Shown here: positions 43,622 through 61,589 of the stretch, in pieces
How positions within the stretch are numbered: position 1 is the first letter of the stretch
Layout of the letters: each line of letters starts with the position of its first letter
Assembly: GCA_015146655.1 (NCBI GenBank)
Contig: VKHL01000069.1
Location: 1-64,000, forward strand
Direction: 5' to 3'
DNA: 64,000 nt
From: Ochromonas danica
Lineage: Eukaryota; Sar; Chrysophyceae; Chromulinales; Chromulinaceae
The notes under the pieces: model-generated
What the model was told of the DNA's origin: nothing
The model's input: only the letters and a program-made list of their open reading frames with translations
Databases searched by the model: none
Program-made: the position numbers and the translations under genes

Positions 43622-46600
43622 TTAAGATCTTCCTTGAGATTGTTTCAGGTAGAGTTGACGATAGATGCCATCAGGCTTCGTCATGAGCTCTTCATGAGGT
43701 CCAACCTCTTTGATCTCACCTTTATCAATCACCACAATACGATCAGCATTCACGATCGTACTTAAGCGATGTGCTACGATAATAACGGTTGGTCGATTTT
43801 GGTTAAGGCCAGGCTTCTGACCTTGTCCATTACGTTGAGTCAACGCATCAATGGACTGTTGAATTAGGTGCTCAGATTGGGCATCAAGAGCACTTGTCGC
43901 TTCGTCTAACAAGAGGATTTTAGGACGCTTAAGCATAGCTCGAGCCACGGAAATTCGCTGCTTTTGACCTCCAGATATCATGTAACCGGATCCCATTGCA
44001 CTCACTGTGGTTTTGTAACCATCGGAGAAGTGGGAGATGAATGTATGAGCGTGGGCGAACTTGGCTGCTGCGACCATATCAGCTGGTACGCTACCAGTTT
44101 CCACATCGCCTTCATCCTGTTCCTTTTGCTTCTCGATGGCCGTGTAGGGAGTGACGGGCTGGTCCTGTTGGGGATGAGTGACCATATGCCACAAACGCAA
44201 GCATTGTGAAGGTTCTGCGTCACGTCTATACTGATCACGTGCCACTGTCATTGCCTCGGTGAGCGGCATCAATGGAGAAAAGTTCACTTCGAAGCGTCCA
44301 TAGCTCAGGTTGTCTTCTACCGTACCAGAGAAAAGAACAGGTTCTTGACCAACATAGCCAATTTGAGAGCGAAGATAACGCAAATTAAGATCTTTGATAT
44401 CAAGATCATCGACCAGAATAGCTCCTTCATCAGGATCATAAAAGCGCAGTAATAGATTGATTACAGTACTCTTGCCAGATCCTGAAGGACCCACAAATGC
44501 CACCACCTCGCCAGCAGAAATCGTGAGGTTGTATCCCTTGCATACTGCGACATCAGGACGAGTGGGATAATGAAAACAGAGGTTGCGCAACTCAATCTTG
44601 CCCTGCAGCTCGTAGAGCTCACTTGGATCCACAGAACTTAGATCACAGTCAACAAGCTCTTTGTTTTGCTTCGGTACAAGACCTTTATGAGAGGAAAGTC
44701 CGTCAATCTTGGAGTCACGAGCGGAGTCAATAGCTTGAAAGATACGTTTAGCAGTAGCTACACCTTTTACTTGGTCACCCATATCATTCAGTGCCTGACC
44801 CAAACCCACCGCTCCCAACATTAAAGTCATAATCGAACTCATAAGTTCTTCGAAGTCCAAGGTACCATTTTTGATGAATTGAGCGCCAACCCAAAATAAT
44901 AAAGCGTATGTGAGGAAGAGGCAAGTATTGGAACCTCCAAAACCGAGTCCTGCGACAATACTGCGACCTGTTCTCCTCTCGGCAACCTCCTGGGTCAATT
45001 TGGCATAGTGTTGAGCCACTTTGTGCTGCATAGAGAAGGCTGAGACGGTACGCATATTAGTGAATGCAGTACCAAGCACAGCGCTATGGCTACCCGCCAT
45101 TGTAGAACCTTCTTGTCCTCCTCCACCACTCGGAGGTTTCTCCTCTTTCTTGGCATTTTTGGACTTTTTTGTTTCTTTCTCCTTTGCTCCTTGTGATGCT
45201 TTGCCTCCTTTAGCCTTTTCATCCGCAATAGCCTTTTCATCATCTTCATTATCATATCTACAAAACACAAAGACATCATGTGAGTGAGTAGGTAATAAGA
45301 AGAGAGAAGTGATCAATGATAACTTACTGCATACCAGCAACAGCAGCCATTTGAATGGCACTAGCTGCAATATTCAGAGGAAATGTTGCAAGAACAATGA
45401 AGGCAATACGCCATGACGCACTGAAACCAAGACCCAAAGCAACAAGTAAGGTACAAAGGGCTTGTAGCTGCCGAGCAAAACCTTCGCCAAGGGCTTTGGA
45501 GACGAATCGTGTCTCTTCGGCCAGCTGCGTCGTCAATGTCCCCACAGAATGTGCAGGATCATCAAAGAAGGCAACAGAATGATGGAAATAGGACTCAAAC
45601 AAAGTTGATCGCATTTCAGTTGCAACATGTTCACCAACAGCGATCACTCCATAAAACATGGCAGTGGAACTAAAAAAGGCCACTCCTGCAAGCATAATAT
45701 AGAGGAAAGCGTACAGACGAGCGCGATCTCGAATTTCGTCCGGATCAGAGAGAAAGAACGACTTCTGGGTCTTCGCTAGCATTAGCCCCCAGCCTAAAAC
45801 AAGAATTCAAACATTAGAGTGCTCAAGACACAAAGAGATAGTATAACCCACTGACATGGAAAGATTGCTCCGAAAAACAGTGCACCCAGAAGACCAAGCG
45901 TGACAAGGCCAGGATACTGACCGATCATAGCAAAGATTCGGCGAGTGAGGACTTTCTTTTCTTCTTTCGACACTGGGACTTCTTTAGGATCTGCCTCAGG
46001 TTCACCTTCTGATTTCACCAGAGCAACCTCATTTTCTGCATTTTCACAGAGTCTAGTGGTATCATTTCCTCCTTTCTCGACGTCTAACTCTGCAATCTCA
46101 TTCTCCTCCAATTCGACGGATAGTTTGGATGCCACAACATCACTTCGCTTTTGTTCTTCGTTCACTTGTTCAATACCTTCGTCAACATCACCAGAAACAT
46201 CATCTTCTCCTGACATCATTTGCATGCGGACAAGATCTGCATACACTCCACTAGGAATTTGAAGAAGATCCTTGTGCATTCCTTGCTCAACTATGTGGCC
46301 TTCTTTCAAAACACAGATACGATCCGCATTCACAATCGTGCTGAGACGGTGAGCCACGATAATAGTCGTCTGAGTCTTGGCAGCGCTAAGGCGGTCAATA
46401 CTAGCTTGCACCACCTTCTCAGAGTTAATATCAAGTGCTGATGTGGCCTCATCCAACAGAAGAATGGCTGGCTTCTTGATGAGGGCACGAGCAATGGCAA
46501 TGCGCTGCTTCTGTCCTCCGGATAAGGATGAACCACTTCCTCCAACATCAGTTTCATAGCCTTGGGGAAAGTTCATGATAAAGTCATGAGCGTTAGCAGC

Positions 46601-48295
46601 CTTAGCTGCTCCTTCGATGAGCGTCAAAAGATGTTCGCGAGACATCGAGGCTTTCTCTTGAGGGTCCAATCCATACGAAATATTATCTCCAATGGTTCCT
46701 GCGAACAGAACAGGTTCTTGTCCAACATATCCAATCAAAGATCGCAGATATTTAATGTTTAGTGAACGCAAATCATGGTCTTTAAGAAAGACACCTCCGC
46801 TGGTGGGATCATAGAAGCGCAGAAGCAAATTAATGATTGTGCTTTTACCACAACCCGAAGCCCCAACCAAGGCCACAGTCTCACCATGTGCTATTTTCAA
46901 AGACATATGGTCGCAAACCAAGATATCTGGACGTGATGGGTAGGCGAAAGAAACGTCTTTTAATGCAATTTCTCCTTCTAAACGATGTTCCGGCACAAGA
47001 CCTTCATTGCTGAGACCGTCTATTAGTGGCTTTCTTTCCAATAGCTCAAATATGACTGCAATAGATGACTGAGCAGTGACGAACGCCGTCATAGGTGGAG
47101 CTACCTGCCCCAGTGCGATAGATCCCATGATAGTACTGAAGAACACGGAAATAATCACACCTCCATTGATACAACTGTCACCGGTGCAACCCCTTTCGAC
47201 ATCATGTGCAACTAGGCGGCCTCCATACCAAAATCCAAGAGCATAGGTCAGGAATGCTACACCAAACACAGCTCCATTGCCGATTCCAAGGTTTGTACCT
47301 TTCAGAATACCCACTCGCAATGCTTCGAGGATGAAAACACGGTATTTGGCGATGAAGGTGGGCTGCAAATTAAAGGCGCTAACTGTACGCACGGATCCTA
47401 TAGTTTCTTGAGCCACAGCACCTGCTTGAGCATACTGTGCAAAAGATTGATGGGTGGCAGCATTAATAGCCTAAGTTGAAATCAAAACAGGAAGTCAGTG
47501 AGAAAGCAAAAACACAACAGTCATTAGCAGTAAACCTACTTGAATCATATAAGCTCCAGAAAAGCCCAGGCATGGAATAGCAGCCAGAAGGACGACGGTC
47601 AGTTGCCAACAGAGATAAAAGGCCACAACAAAAGAGGCAATAACTTGGGTGATATACTGTATCATGTCCCCAATCTTACGTCCAGTTCCATCCTGGATCT
47701 TACCGATCACCTCGGCAACTTTGGTATTCAATTGCCCGGCACCAATCGTATCGAACCATCCGATTTCCTGAGAAAGCAACGCATTGACATATCGCTCGCG
47801 GAAGCGCTGAGTTTGACGCTCGCCAGTCGCGCTCCAGCAATACACTTGCAGGAATCCAGTCAGCAGATTCGCCACAGCAACAATAAGGAAGGCAATACAC
47901 AACGTATTGACTCGTTGCGAGAAACTGTCCGGGTCTCTGTTGAGGGCATTAATAATCTGCCCGAACAGCACGTTGAAAACAGGAATCGAGGCACCAGTGG
48001 CAATTCCTCCAGCGGTGCCCAAAAACATGAGGAGCTTGTCGTAGCCGTCTGCGTTGCTGAAAGTCTGTCAATACGGAATGGTGGAAAATGTGTAAATGTG
48101 TCAGGCGGATGTCAAAAACAAAAATCTCAATACCTGATCAAAGGTGGCACGTTTAGCATTTTTGCTGGCGACTTTTTCTATAGGCGGCTCTTCTACAATA
48201 ACAGGAAGTTCTTCTTCTTCCACTGAGTCTTCTTTTGCTATTGCATTGTCGATCTGAATGGGATCAGGATCAGATTGAGTTACCTGTGCACTCAT
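43622..48295 (-). CDS. Full-length ABCB-type (P-glycoprotein-like) ABC transporter
   Basis: Exons 48295-48134, 48064-47540, 47470-45856, 45793-45328, 45257-43622; 1467 residues, TMD1-NBD1-TMD2-NBD2. NBD1: Walker A 'GASGCGKS' (~432), signature 'SSLSGGQKQR', Walker B 'ILLLDEATSALD', H-loop 'IVAHRLSTI'. NBD2: Walker A 'GPSGSGKS' (~1179), variant signature 'YMISGGQKQR', Walker B 'ILLLDEATSALD', same H-loop. An acidic linker joins the halves. Two extra segments stand out: a Lys/Glu-rich insertion within TMD2 (~924-976) and a ~70-residue insertion in NBD2 between Q-loop and signature (~1244-1316). An ATP-driven exporter of lipids, hormones or drugs is likely; ABCB membership is clear, substrate unknown. 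Intron 3 uses donor GTCAGT. Divergent from APC1. Confidence 0.92.
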
Positions 48296-48885
48296 TTACT
48301 ACCAAGACAATTGGACTCAACTCAAAGATAAACAAAGTAACCCAGATCCAATCTACCAAAGAGGAAGAAGGATGACACCAGGAGTGTGATTTCCTCCAAG
48401 ATCGAAGGAAATAGAATGTGATGGTTGTTGTTCTTGTGTTAATCCTTTATGAGGATTTGAGTGAGAAATGTGTCAACTTTTAAGTCAATAAATACTACTT
48501 TTCAGCCTGCTGGGCTGCCATGTCAGGCCCAAAGAGGTGTTGACCACCTCACCACTCAGCGCTGGCACACTTTTTTCGTTTTCGTTGGAAAAAATCTGTT
48601 TTTTATGGTCTAACTGCATAAATGGTCTTTTCGGATGGGGTGGGGGGAGAAAAGTCATAAAAAGCGAGTTATAACAGCCATTCGATAGACTCCAAAAACG
48701 AAACCGAAAATTCTGAACCACCCTTTTAGTGGAGCTCGCCAGGCCAGACTATTTGGTATTTTGGTCTTCTGGTCTTCAGTGGCAGTGGTTGTCTGTGTCT
48801 GTCAATTTCAAAAGACAATGATATAGGAAGATCCTACATAGTCTACTGGAATTAATGAGAAAAGGTTGAAGCAAAATCAATCATT
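48296..48885. other. Divergent promoter ABCB / APC1 with fold-back sequence
   Basis: 590 bases. Holds the inverted-repeat structure at 48569-48715 and a short near-palindrome 'GAGGTGTTGACCACCTC' (48532-48548). No gene seen; an ORF over the fold-back is spurious. Confidence 0.6.
48569..48715. repeat. Imperfect fold-back element
   Basis: The left arm (TTTTTTCGTTTTCGTTGG, 48570-48587) pairs imperfectly with the right end (reverse complement TTTTCGGTTTCGTTTTTGG, 48693-48713), and inside them 'GTTTTTTATGGTC' pairs with 'AGTCATAAAAAGC'. It may be a small MITE or just an AT-rich hairpin. Confidence 0.4.
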
Positions 48886-55751
<6,866 letters not shown>

Positions 55752-56315
55752 CTACTGCATAGATGATGATGATGATGATGATGATGATATTGAGAAGGAC
55801 CAAGTTAGAATGAATCAATACTTTGTCAATACAACTGCTAGTAATACTTAACATCATGTAAAATACCACACACAACAGACAGAGTTCATTGAGAATTGCT
55901 CGTAACCAGAGAACTGGTCTACTGTACCATGTATAGCATTACAGTACAACACTAACACAATCACCAATACCTGTCAATCATTCCTACACACATACTAAAC
56001 ACTAAACACAAACATACTATCTCTCTTTCTCTTTCTTTTCTGTGACAATAATGAAGTCATTTAGACTATTGATAGAATATCACATACATGATGATGAACA
56101 TAAACTCACAGTATTACAAGTATCTCACAGTATTATCAATCAAGAATAAGAACAAGAAGATGTACTTTCTCTACACTACATTATACTACTAGTATTGAAG
56201 AAATGAGAACATAACACTAATTTACATACCATAATATACTACTTGTATACCATATAGCAGCAAATCAGAGAACTGACACAACAATGTACTATAAATAAGA
56301 ACTATTACAATAGCT
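55752..56315. other. Convergent 3' flanks (APC1 and unknown gene)
   Basis: Contains a (GAT)n run of about nine units at 55763-55789, then AT-rich, CACA-rich sequence. No gene seen. Confidence 0.6.
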
Positions 56316-58193
56316 TCATGATCGAAGTGATAAAGGTAAGTCACACTTCCTTGTGACATTTAAAGCATAATCTGGTTGATAAGCACGACGTAATGTTGGA
56401 GAAGGAGATCGACTAGCACTCTGGATAAAGCTCTCAGTCAAGGAAGGAATTGTAAGTCCAATGGTAGTTGGTGTAGACCTAGTAGATGTCTTACGTAAAG
56501 ATGGTAGAGGTGGTGAATGAAGATGATGATCGTTGGATCTGCAAGACAATGTCACTGGACTAGTCGTCATCATCACGTGTGATCGTTGTTCATGATGATA
56601 ATGATGATGACTACTATCAAGAGAAGGGAATCTATGAATAGCAGTAGTAGTAGGAGTAGTAGCACTGTCCAATGTCAAACTCTTATCTCGTCGAACACGT
56701 CTTGATGTGGTAGAAGATGATCTTTGAGATGGAGATTGACTTCCTTTTGAATGACAAGGAGGTGAAGAGGAAGGTACAGGGAAATGAGCAAAAGCAGAAG
56801 AAGATGATGATGACAGAGAGGAAGAAGAGGCTATGCTTTGACTACTCATTGTTGTTGTTGTACTAGTACTAGTCGATGATGCTGTAGAGGGTCTTCTACC
56901 ACTATTATGACCTGTAGTTAAAGTAGGAAATGCAGGAGGTTTGGTCATATTATTACCAATAGAAGATGAAGGAGAAGGAGAGGTTGGTCGACGTAGAATA
57001 CGAGGATGACCATTCTTCTCTGGATAACAATAGTCATTCTTCTTCTTCTCCTTACGAATCATTTCCTTTTCTTGTTGTTTCATAGTAAGGTAATGTCTGA
57101 ACTTACCGACAAGGTTTAAGGCAAGTACTCGATTGATAGCACGTATCCAACGTAGTCGAGCAGGTGTAAACTGCCAATGAGGATTGTGCAAAGCTGAACG
57201 ATTCTGAACTTGATCTGCCATAACCTCTGCTACATGAGATAATTGACGAATTTGCTTTGACATTTGATGTAAAGAAGACATAAACTCTGCTGCACTAAAC
57301 AACCAGCAATAACAAACAAAACAACAAAACATTAGCACAAGTTAGCAGAAGACAGATTAGCTGTAAATACATTCTACTGTATGTACATCGACATCCTATT
57401 ATTCTCTGTATGGTTTGTTGAAGGTAGGGTAATGAACAATGATAGGATAGGACAGGGTAGAATAACGGTACCTCACTTTATATCGTTTAGCAAAGTAGAC
57501 TTGACAAGGTATCAGCCCAGCAGGTTTCTCTCGACATAACGACACGTTGGATCTTTCTTGACAACATGATCCACTAATAGTCACTTCTCCTTCTACACCA
57601 TGCACTATTCCATTACCTTCTCCTTGCCTTTCTTGTGCTAGTTCTTCTGGTTGCTCTCCTTCTTCTTCTTCTGCTGTTGTTGTTATTGCAGTAGTTGCAG
57701 TAGTAGTTGATGTTGCAGTAGTAGTTGTAGTAGTTGTAGTTGTTTGATTGTCATTGATGATGACGATTGCAAATTCTTCTTCATTCGTCACTTTCACTTT
57801 TGATAAGAGAAAGGTTAACATCATGTCTTCTTCTACTTCCTCAACAATCTCCTCATAGTCACTACCACCACCACTTCCACTTCCACTTCCTCGTTGATTT
57901 TGTTGTTTTCGTTTTTGTTTCTCTACAGCACGACGACAGACTTCTTCTTGATCAATCCACTCACGTAAGGAAGAGAGATCAAGGTAGAGTCTTGATTTAG
58001 CATATAGATCACGATCTGGATCATAAGCCATAACTTCTACACAATGTGTCACGAGGTGATGAACAATGACAAGATTGATTGTCAGACGATTTGGATGGAA
58101 GAAACGTTTAAGATCATTATACCAGATATGAATACGTCCTTGACAGTCAATGACAGCTCCACTATTCTTTACTTCTCTGTTCTGTTGATTCAT
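56316..58193 (-). CDS. Unknown protein with basic helical segment and Ser-rich tail
   Basis: Exons 58193-57472 and 57294-56316 (phase 2 junction, GTACCG donor, TTTAG acceptor); 566 residues. The N-terminal ~100 residues look folded ('GAVIDCQGRIHIWYNDLKRF', 'TINLVIVHHLVTHCVEVMAY'), followed by a Lys/Gln/Gly/Ser-rich and Thr-rich insert encoded by ACT-type repeats, then a Cys-containing segment. Exon 2 starts with a helical part ('SSLHQMSKQIRQLSHVAEVM') and 'PARLRWIRAINRVLALNLVG'; the remainder is Ser/Thr/Pro/Arg-rich and disordered. I recognise no family. Start is 216 bases from the divergent UBL5 gene. Frame continuity over two exons and absence of stops support a real gene. Confidence 0.65.
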
Positions 58194-58282
58194 GATAGAT
58201 CAATACAATTGATTGAATATCTCATTCCATTCATCGTTCAACAAAAACAATTTCATCCAACGGAACTGCTACGCAGGCCATT

Positions 58283-58308
58283 CCAGTGGAATTCCACGGA
58301 ATCCATCA
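58283..58308 (+). promoter_or_regulatory. TTCCACGGAATCCATCAG motif before UBL5
   Basis: Overlapping imperfect palindromes (CCAGTGGAATTCCACGG) followed by AATCCATCAG, about 100 bases before the UBL5 ATG. Resembles the motif just before SmD2. Role inferred from similarity and position. Confidence 0.4.
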
Positions 58309-58408
58309 GTCCACGTTAACTTAATAAGGTCTGTTGTCATTGATCGATCACTCACCACCATCATCATCAATCATCAATACTCTAGAAGAAGTAGAAGAAA
58401 AGAAGAGA

Positions 58409-58819
58409 ATGATTGAAGTGATTTGTAATGATCGCTTAGGAAAGAAAGTTCGAGTGAAGTGTAATGAAGATGATACAATAGGAGATCTAAAGAAACTCAT
58501 TGCAGCTCAAGTTGGTACACGACCTGAAAAAATAAGGTAAAAAATCAAATTTAGACATGGTTATCACTTAGTGAGAGACAGACACTCAGTTGAGAGGGAG
58601 AGAGTCTCCAATAAGGAGAACAAGAGAAAGACGGATCTTCTCCTCTGTCATATTCATTCAATCTTCTTCTTACCTAACCTTATCTTCTTCTGCTTCTTTT
58701 GTTGTTTTGTGGTTGTGCTCATTAGAATTCAAAAATGGTATACAGTCTATAAGGATCATATTACTTTACAAGACTATGAGATTCATGATGGAATGGGTTT
58801 GGAGTTATATTACAACTAA
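58409..58819 (+). CDS. UBL5: Ubiquitin-like protein 5 (UBL5/Hub1)
   Basis: Exons 58409-58536 and 58726-58819; 73 residues, exactly the usual length. The sequence is nearly the family consensus: '[18 protein letters not shown]', '[18 protein letters not shown]', '[19 protein letters not shown]', ending 'LELYYN' with the C-terminal tyrosine pair and no Gly-Gly. UBL5/Hub1 is not conjugated; it binds spliceosomal proteins such as Snu66/SART1 and affects splice-site choice. The donor is GTAAAA, the acceptor ATTAG. Divergent from the unknown gene at 56316-58193. Confidence 0.96.
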
Positions 58820-59579
58820 CTCTTCTCTTCTTCTTCTTCGTTGTTATCCTCCAAGGACTGCTTGCTGTCAACCAAAAACGAATGCTTCCTTTCCACTGCT
58901 TCTAGTGGGTCTGGTCTACCAAGTGCTTCTCTTCTCTTGCTAGCAAATGTGGTTGTTATCTTGGTCTGTCCTATCTAATGCAGAGAGAAGGAGAAGAAGA
59001 CAGTGAAGGACGACAAAGCAGAGCCACTGCCTCTAGACGAGGAGGTCTACAAGATAATGTCAGCCGTGTAGAACTACAGTACAGTGCAGCGCCAAACTAA
59101 CCCACTAAGAAGACTTCCCACCCCATTCACCCATTACTTACTCGAGAACCATTACAATTCACAAAGAAGGTATTCTAAGCAAAAACAATAACGAGAACAA
59201 CAAGCAGTAGCTGTGGTTTTCGTGTATCATGTTAGTACTAATTGCTATATATATACATATATATAGTAACAGGGTATGATTAGTCTGTTCAATCACTGTG
59301 CAGACTGACTCTATCCTGCACAGAGTTAGTACCCCAGCAGAACACATAGCATTGGACAAATCAACAAGTGGTGATCAAAAAACAGCAGAAAGCTAACACT
59401 ATGAATACAACAACAACAACACTAGCTACTATCAATCTCAATAGCTTGATAGTAACACTAGTCTGTACTAAATAACAACAACAGCAATATATGAAGTGTC
59501 ATTATCCTTTGATAGAATGGCTGTGATGAGGGCAGGCAGAATTGTATTCTTCTTATAGATTGATTACTCTGTAGCTAAT
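58820..59579. other. Convergent 3' flanks (UBL5 and unknown gene)
   Basis: 760 bases without a recognised gene. It holds a TATATATACATATATATAG run at about 59249-59267 and CAACAA repeats at 59405-59420. I looked for tRNA-like A and B boxes by eye and saw none. Confidence 0.55.
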
Positions 59580-60362
59580 TCATGATAAAGAGGGAATGGT
59601 GCTGTTTATTTCCTCATAGAGAATCTTCACGATTTTCTCGTCCTCGTTGAGATAAAATGAAATCTTCAGACAGACTTCAACAACCTCTGACTTCACATCT
59701 ACACTAGAAGGGAAAATCAATCTGGTTCCATTCATTCTACCATATAATTCTACAACTGAGACATCTTCATGAACAATTCGAACAATACGACTGTTAGATA
59801 ACTCAAAGGAATGGTCAGGAAGAGAAGACAAGACTGTATGAATCTGTCTAGCTGTTGCTATAGGACCACAACAGCTGTTTTGCCTTAACATGGACACAGT
59901 CATCATTGGCATGATAGGCTCACATCGGGGGGTAGTAGCCGTTGTAGCCGCGGTAGCAGTGGTGATAGTAGCAGTGGGGGTGGGGAGGAGAAGATGCAAA
60001 GCTGTCAAATCGCTCTCCCCATCGACTGTCATGAACTGACAGAAGAAGTCTTGCAGGAGGTCAGCATCGCCTCCATTGATGACATTGCAGTACATAGTGG
60101 GCAGATGTCTTCGCAAATCATCTTTGGCTAATCGTTGGAAAGTCAATCGAATGCGATGGTTTAATTGAAGTCTTCGAAGTTGTTTGGAAGTGACTTTAGC
60201 AGGATCAATGACAATCTGCCTACTACTACCAATACCACTGCTACTGTTGACAACATGACTGCTTGGGGTGGTAGAGGATGAAGATGAAGTTGAAGAAGAA
60301 TGATGATGATGATTTGGATAGATAGCACGACTAGTAGCTGTTGTCAAGATGGCAGGGGGCAT
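59580..60362 (-). CDS. Unknown protein, possible NTF2-like fold
   Basis: Single exon, 260 residues. The first ~60 residues are Ser/Thr/His-rich and disordered. Then 'KVTSKQLRRLQLNHRIRLTF' (basic helix), 'LLQDFFCQFMTVDGESDL' and, after a Thr/Ala-rich insert from ACT-type repeats (~130-150), 'VVELYGRMNGTRLIFPSS' and 'VVEVCLKISFYLNEDEKIVK'. The end pattern (curved strands after a helix, with 'F.L.ED.KI') is reminiscent of NTF2/SnoaL-like proteins, but that is only an impression. Start is 400 bases from the divergent eS28 gene. Confidence 0.6.
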   Translation of the reverse strand: MPPAILTTATSRAIYPNHHHHSSSTSSSSSTTPSSHVVNSSSGIGSSRQIVIDPAKVTSKQLRRLQLNHRIRLTFQRLAKDDLRRHLPTMYCNVINGGDADLLQDFFCQFMTVDGESDLTALHLLLPTPTATITTATAATTATTPRCEPIMPMMTVSMLRQNSCCGPIATARQIHTVLSSLPDHSFELSNSRIVRIVHEDVSVVELYGRMNGTRLIFPSSVDVKSEVVEVCLKISFYLNEDEKIVKILYEEINSTIPSLS

Positions 60363-60761
60363 GATGACAGTAGCTTAGATATCAGATAAGATATAAAGAT
60401 AACTCTCCAACACTTTAGAATTGTATTCAAGAGATCAAACAGTCAGTCAAAGGTCTTCCTACCGTGGTAGAACAATAGAAGAGCCTTGCTGGAGCCAGGT
60501 AGTCTTTTCACTGTTAGTCTAGCGTAGGTCTAGTAACCACCAATAGAATCAATTGGATGATCTTCTTCTTCTTCTGCTGCTGCTGCTCTCTCCTTGACAA
60601 TTAGTCTTATTTGCGCGGGGAGGGACCCTATAAACGAAATTCCGAATCTTCGAGCAAGTGATTATTAGTAGCGAGGGAAGAGTCCTCTGTGATGTGAGTG
60701 GCAGAGAAAGCAGCACGACAAGGAAGACCACAAACAACAACTGCTTACCAATCAAGAAGAA
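60363..60761. other. Divergent promoter unknown gene / eS28
   Basis: 399 bases. Includes a CTTCTTCTTCTGCTGCTGCTGCT run (60561-60583). No gene seen; the minus-strand frame here is a shadow. Confidence 0.6.
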
Positions 60762-61125
60762 TGGTAAGAATCCTTCTCTTATCATCTGAAAAAATAATGA
60801 TGATTTTTGACCTCTAGAATAATGATAATTCCTGTTATTTTTTCTATGATTAGGATCAACCAGTGAAGTTAGCAAAGGTCAATAAGGTTTTGGGTAGAAC
60901 TGGCAGCACCGGTAACGTGACTCAGGTGCGTGTTGAGTTCTTGGATGATCCTAACCGCTCCATCGTTCGTAACGTGAAGGGCCCTGTTCGTGAGGTAAGT
61001 CTATTCTTCACGCCATCGCATTCCTTCCTTTTGCCAGTGACTCACCCACTATACTATATTGTCATCAATAGGGTGATATCCTTTCCCTCATGGAGTGGGA
61101 GCGTGAAGCTAAGCGTTTGCGATAA
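60762..61125 (+). CDS. RPS28: 40S ribosomal protein S28 (eS28)
   Basis: Exons 60762-60764, 60854-60994, 61072-61125; 65 residues. Exon 1 is only the ATG, followed at once by donor GTAAGA; exon 2 begins '[18 protein letters not shown]' and includes 'VRVEFLDD' and '[13 protein letters not shown]'; exon 3 ends '[17 protein letters not shown]', the invariant eS28 tail. eS28 sits at the mRNA exit of the small subunit. An intron directly after the start codon is common in ribosomal protein genes of several eukaryotes. The longer plus-strand frame through the second intron is unspliced read-through. Confidence 0.96.
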
Positions 61126-61589
61126 ATGCTTAGAGGATAGTAGTATGAGAGGACTCTGTCTGTCGCTGCTCTCTTCTAACTTGAGTTCTTCTTCCGGTCA
61201 TGCAGTTGTAACATAAAGAACCAGACCTGGACACAATATCAACAAAACAACATCTGTTGGCTGCCTGTCTGCTGCTCTTCTTACTCGACCCACTCACCAA
61301 CTAACACTCTAACCATCATCGTGAAGAAGGAAGAAGAGTGACGAAATGCCGTTGTTACCATTATTGTAGCTATACACACAATACAAATTCCAATTCTGCT
61401 GCTAGACAGTCTGCAACGATTACACTGGCAACACTCACTAGCATTCAACACAGATCTAATACTATCCTTTAGCTTTATGCTTTAGATAGATCAGAGTTCA
61501 AAACTTTGTTATATTGATTTGTTGTAGCTGATGATGATGATGACGACAAAAGTTTACACTATTCGAATCATCACTTCTTCTCTGGAGAC
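61126..61589. other. Convergent 3' flanks (eS28 and lipase)
   Basis: 464 bases, no recognised gene; short TGATGATGATGATG run near 61530. Confidence 0.55.

Noticed and set aside
45021-45287. Plus-strand frames inside the ABC transporter
   Set aside because: Antisense shadows of a well-supported coding exon.
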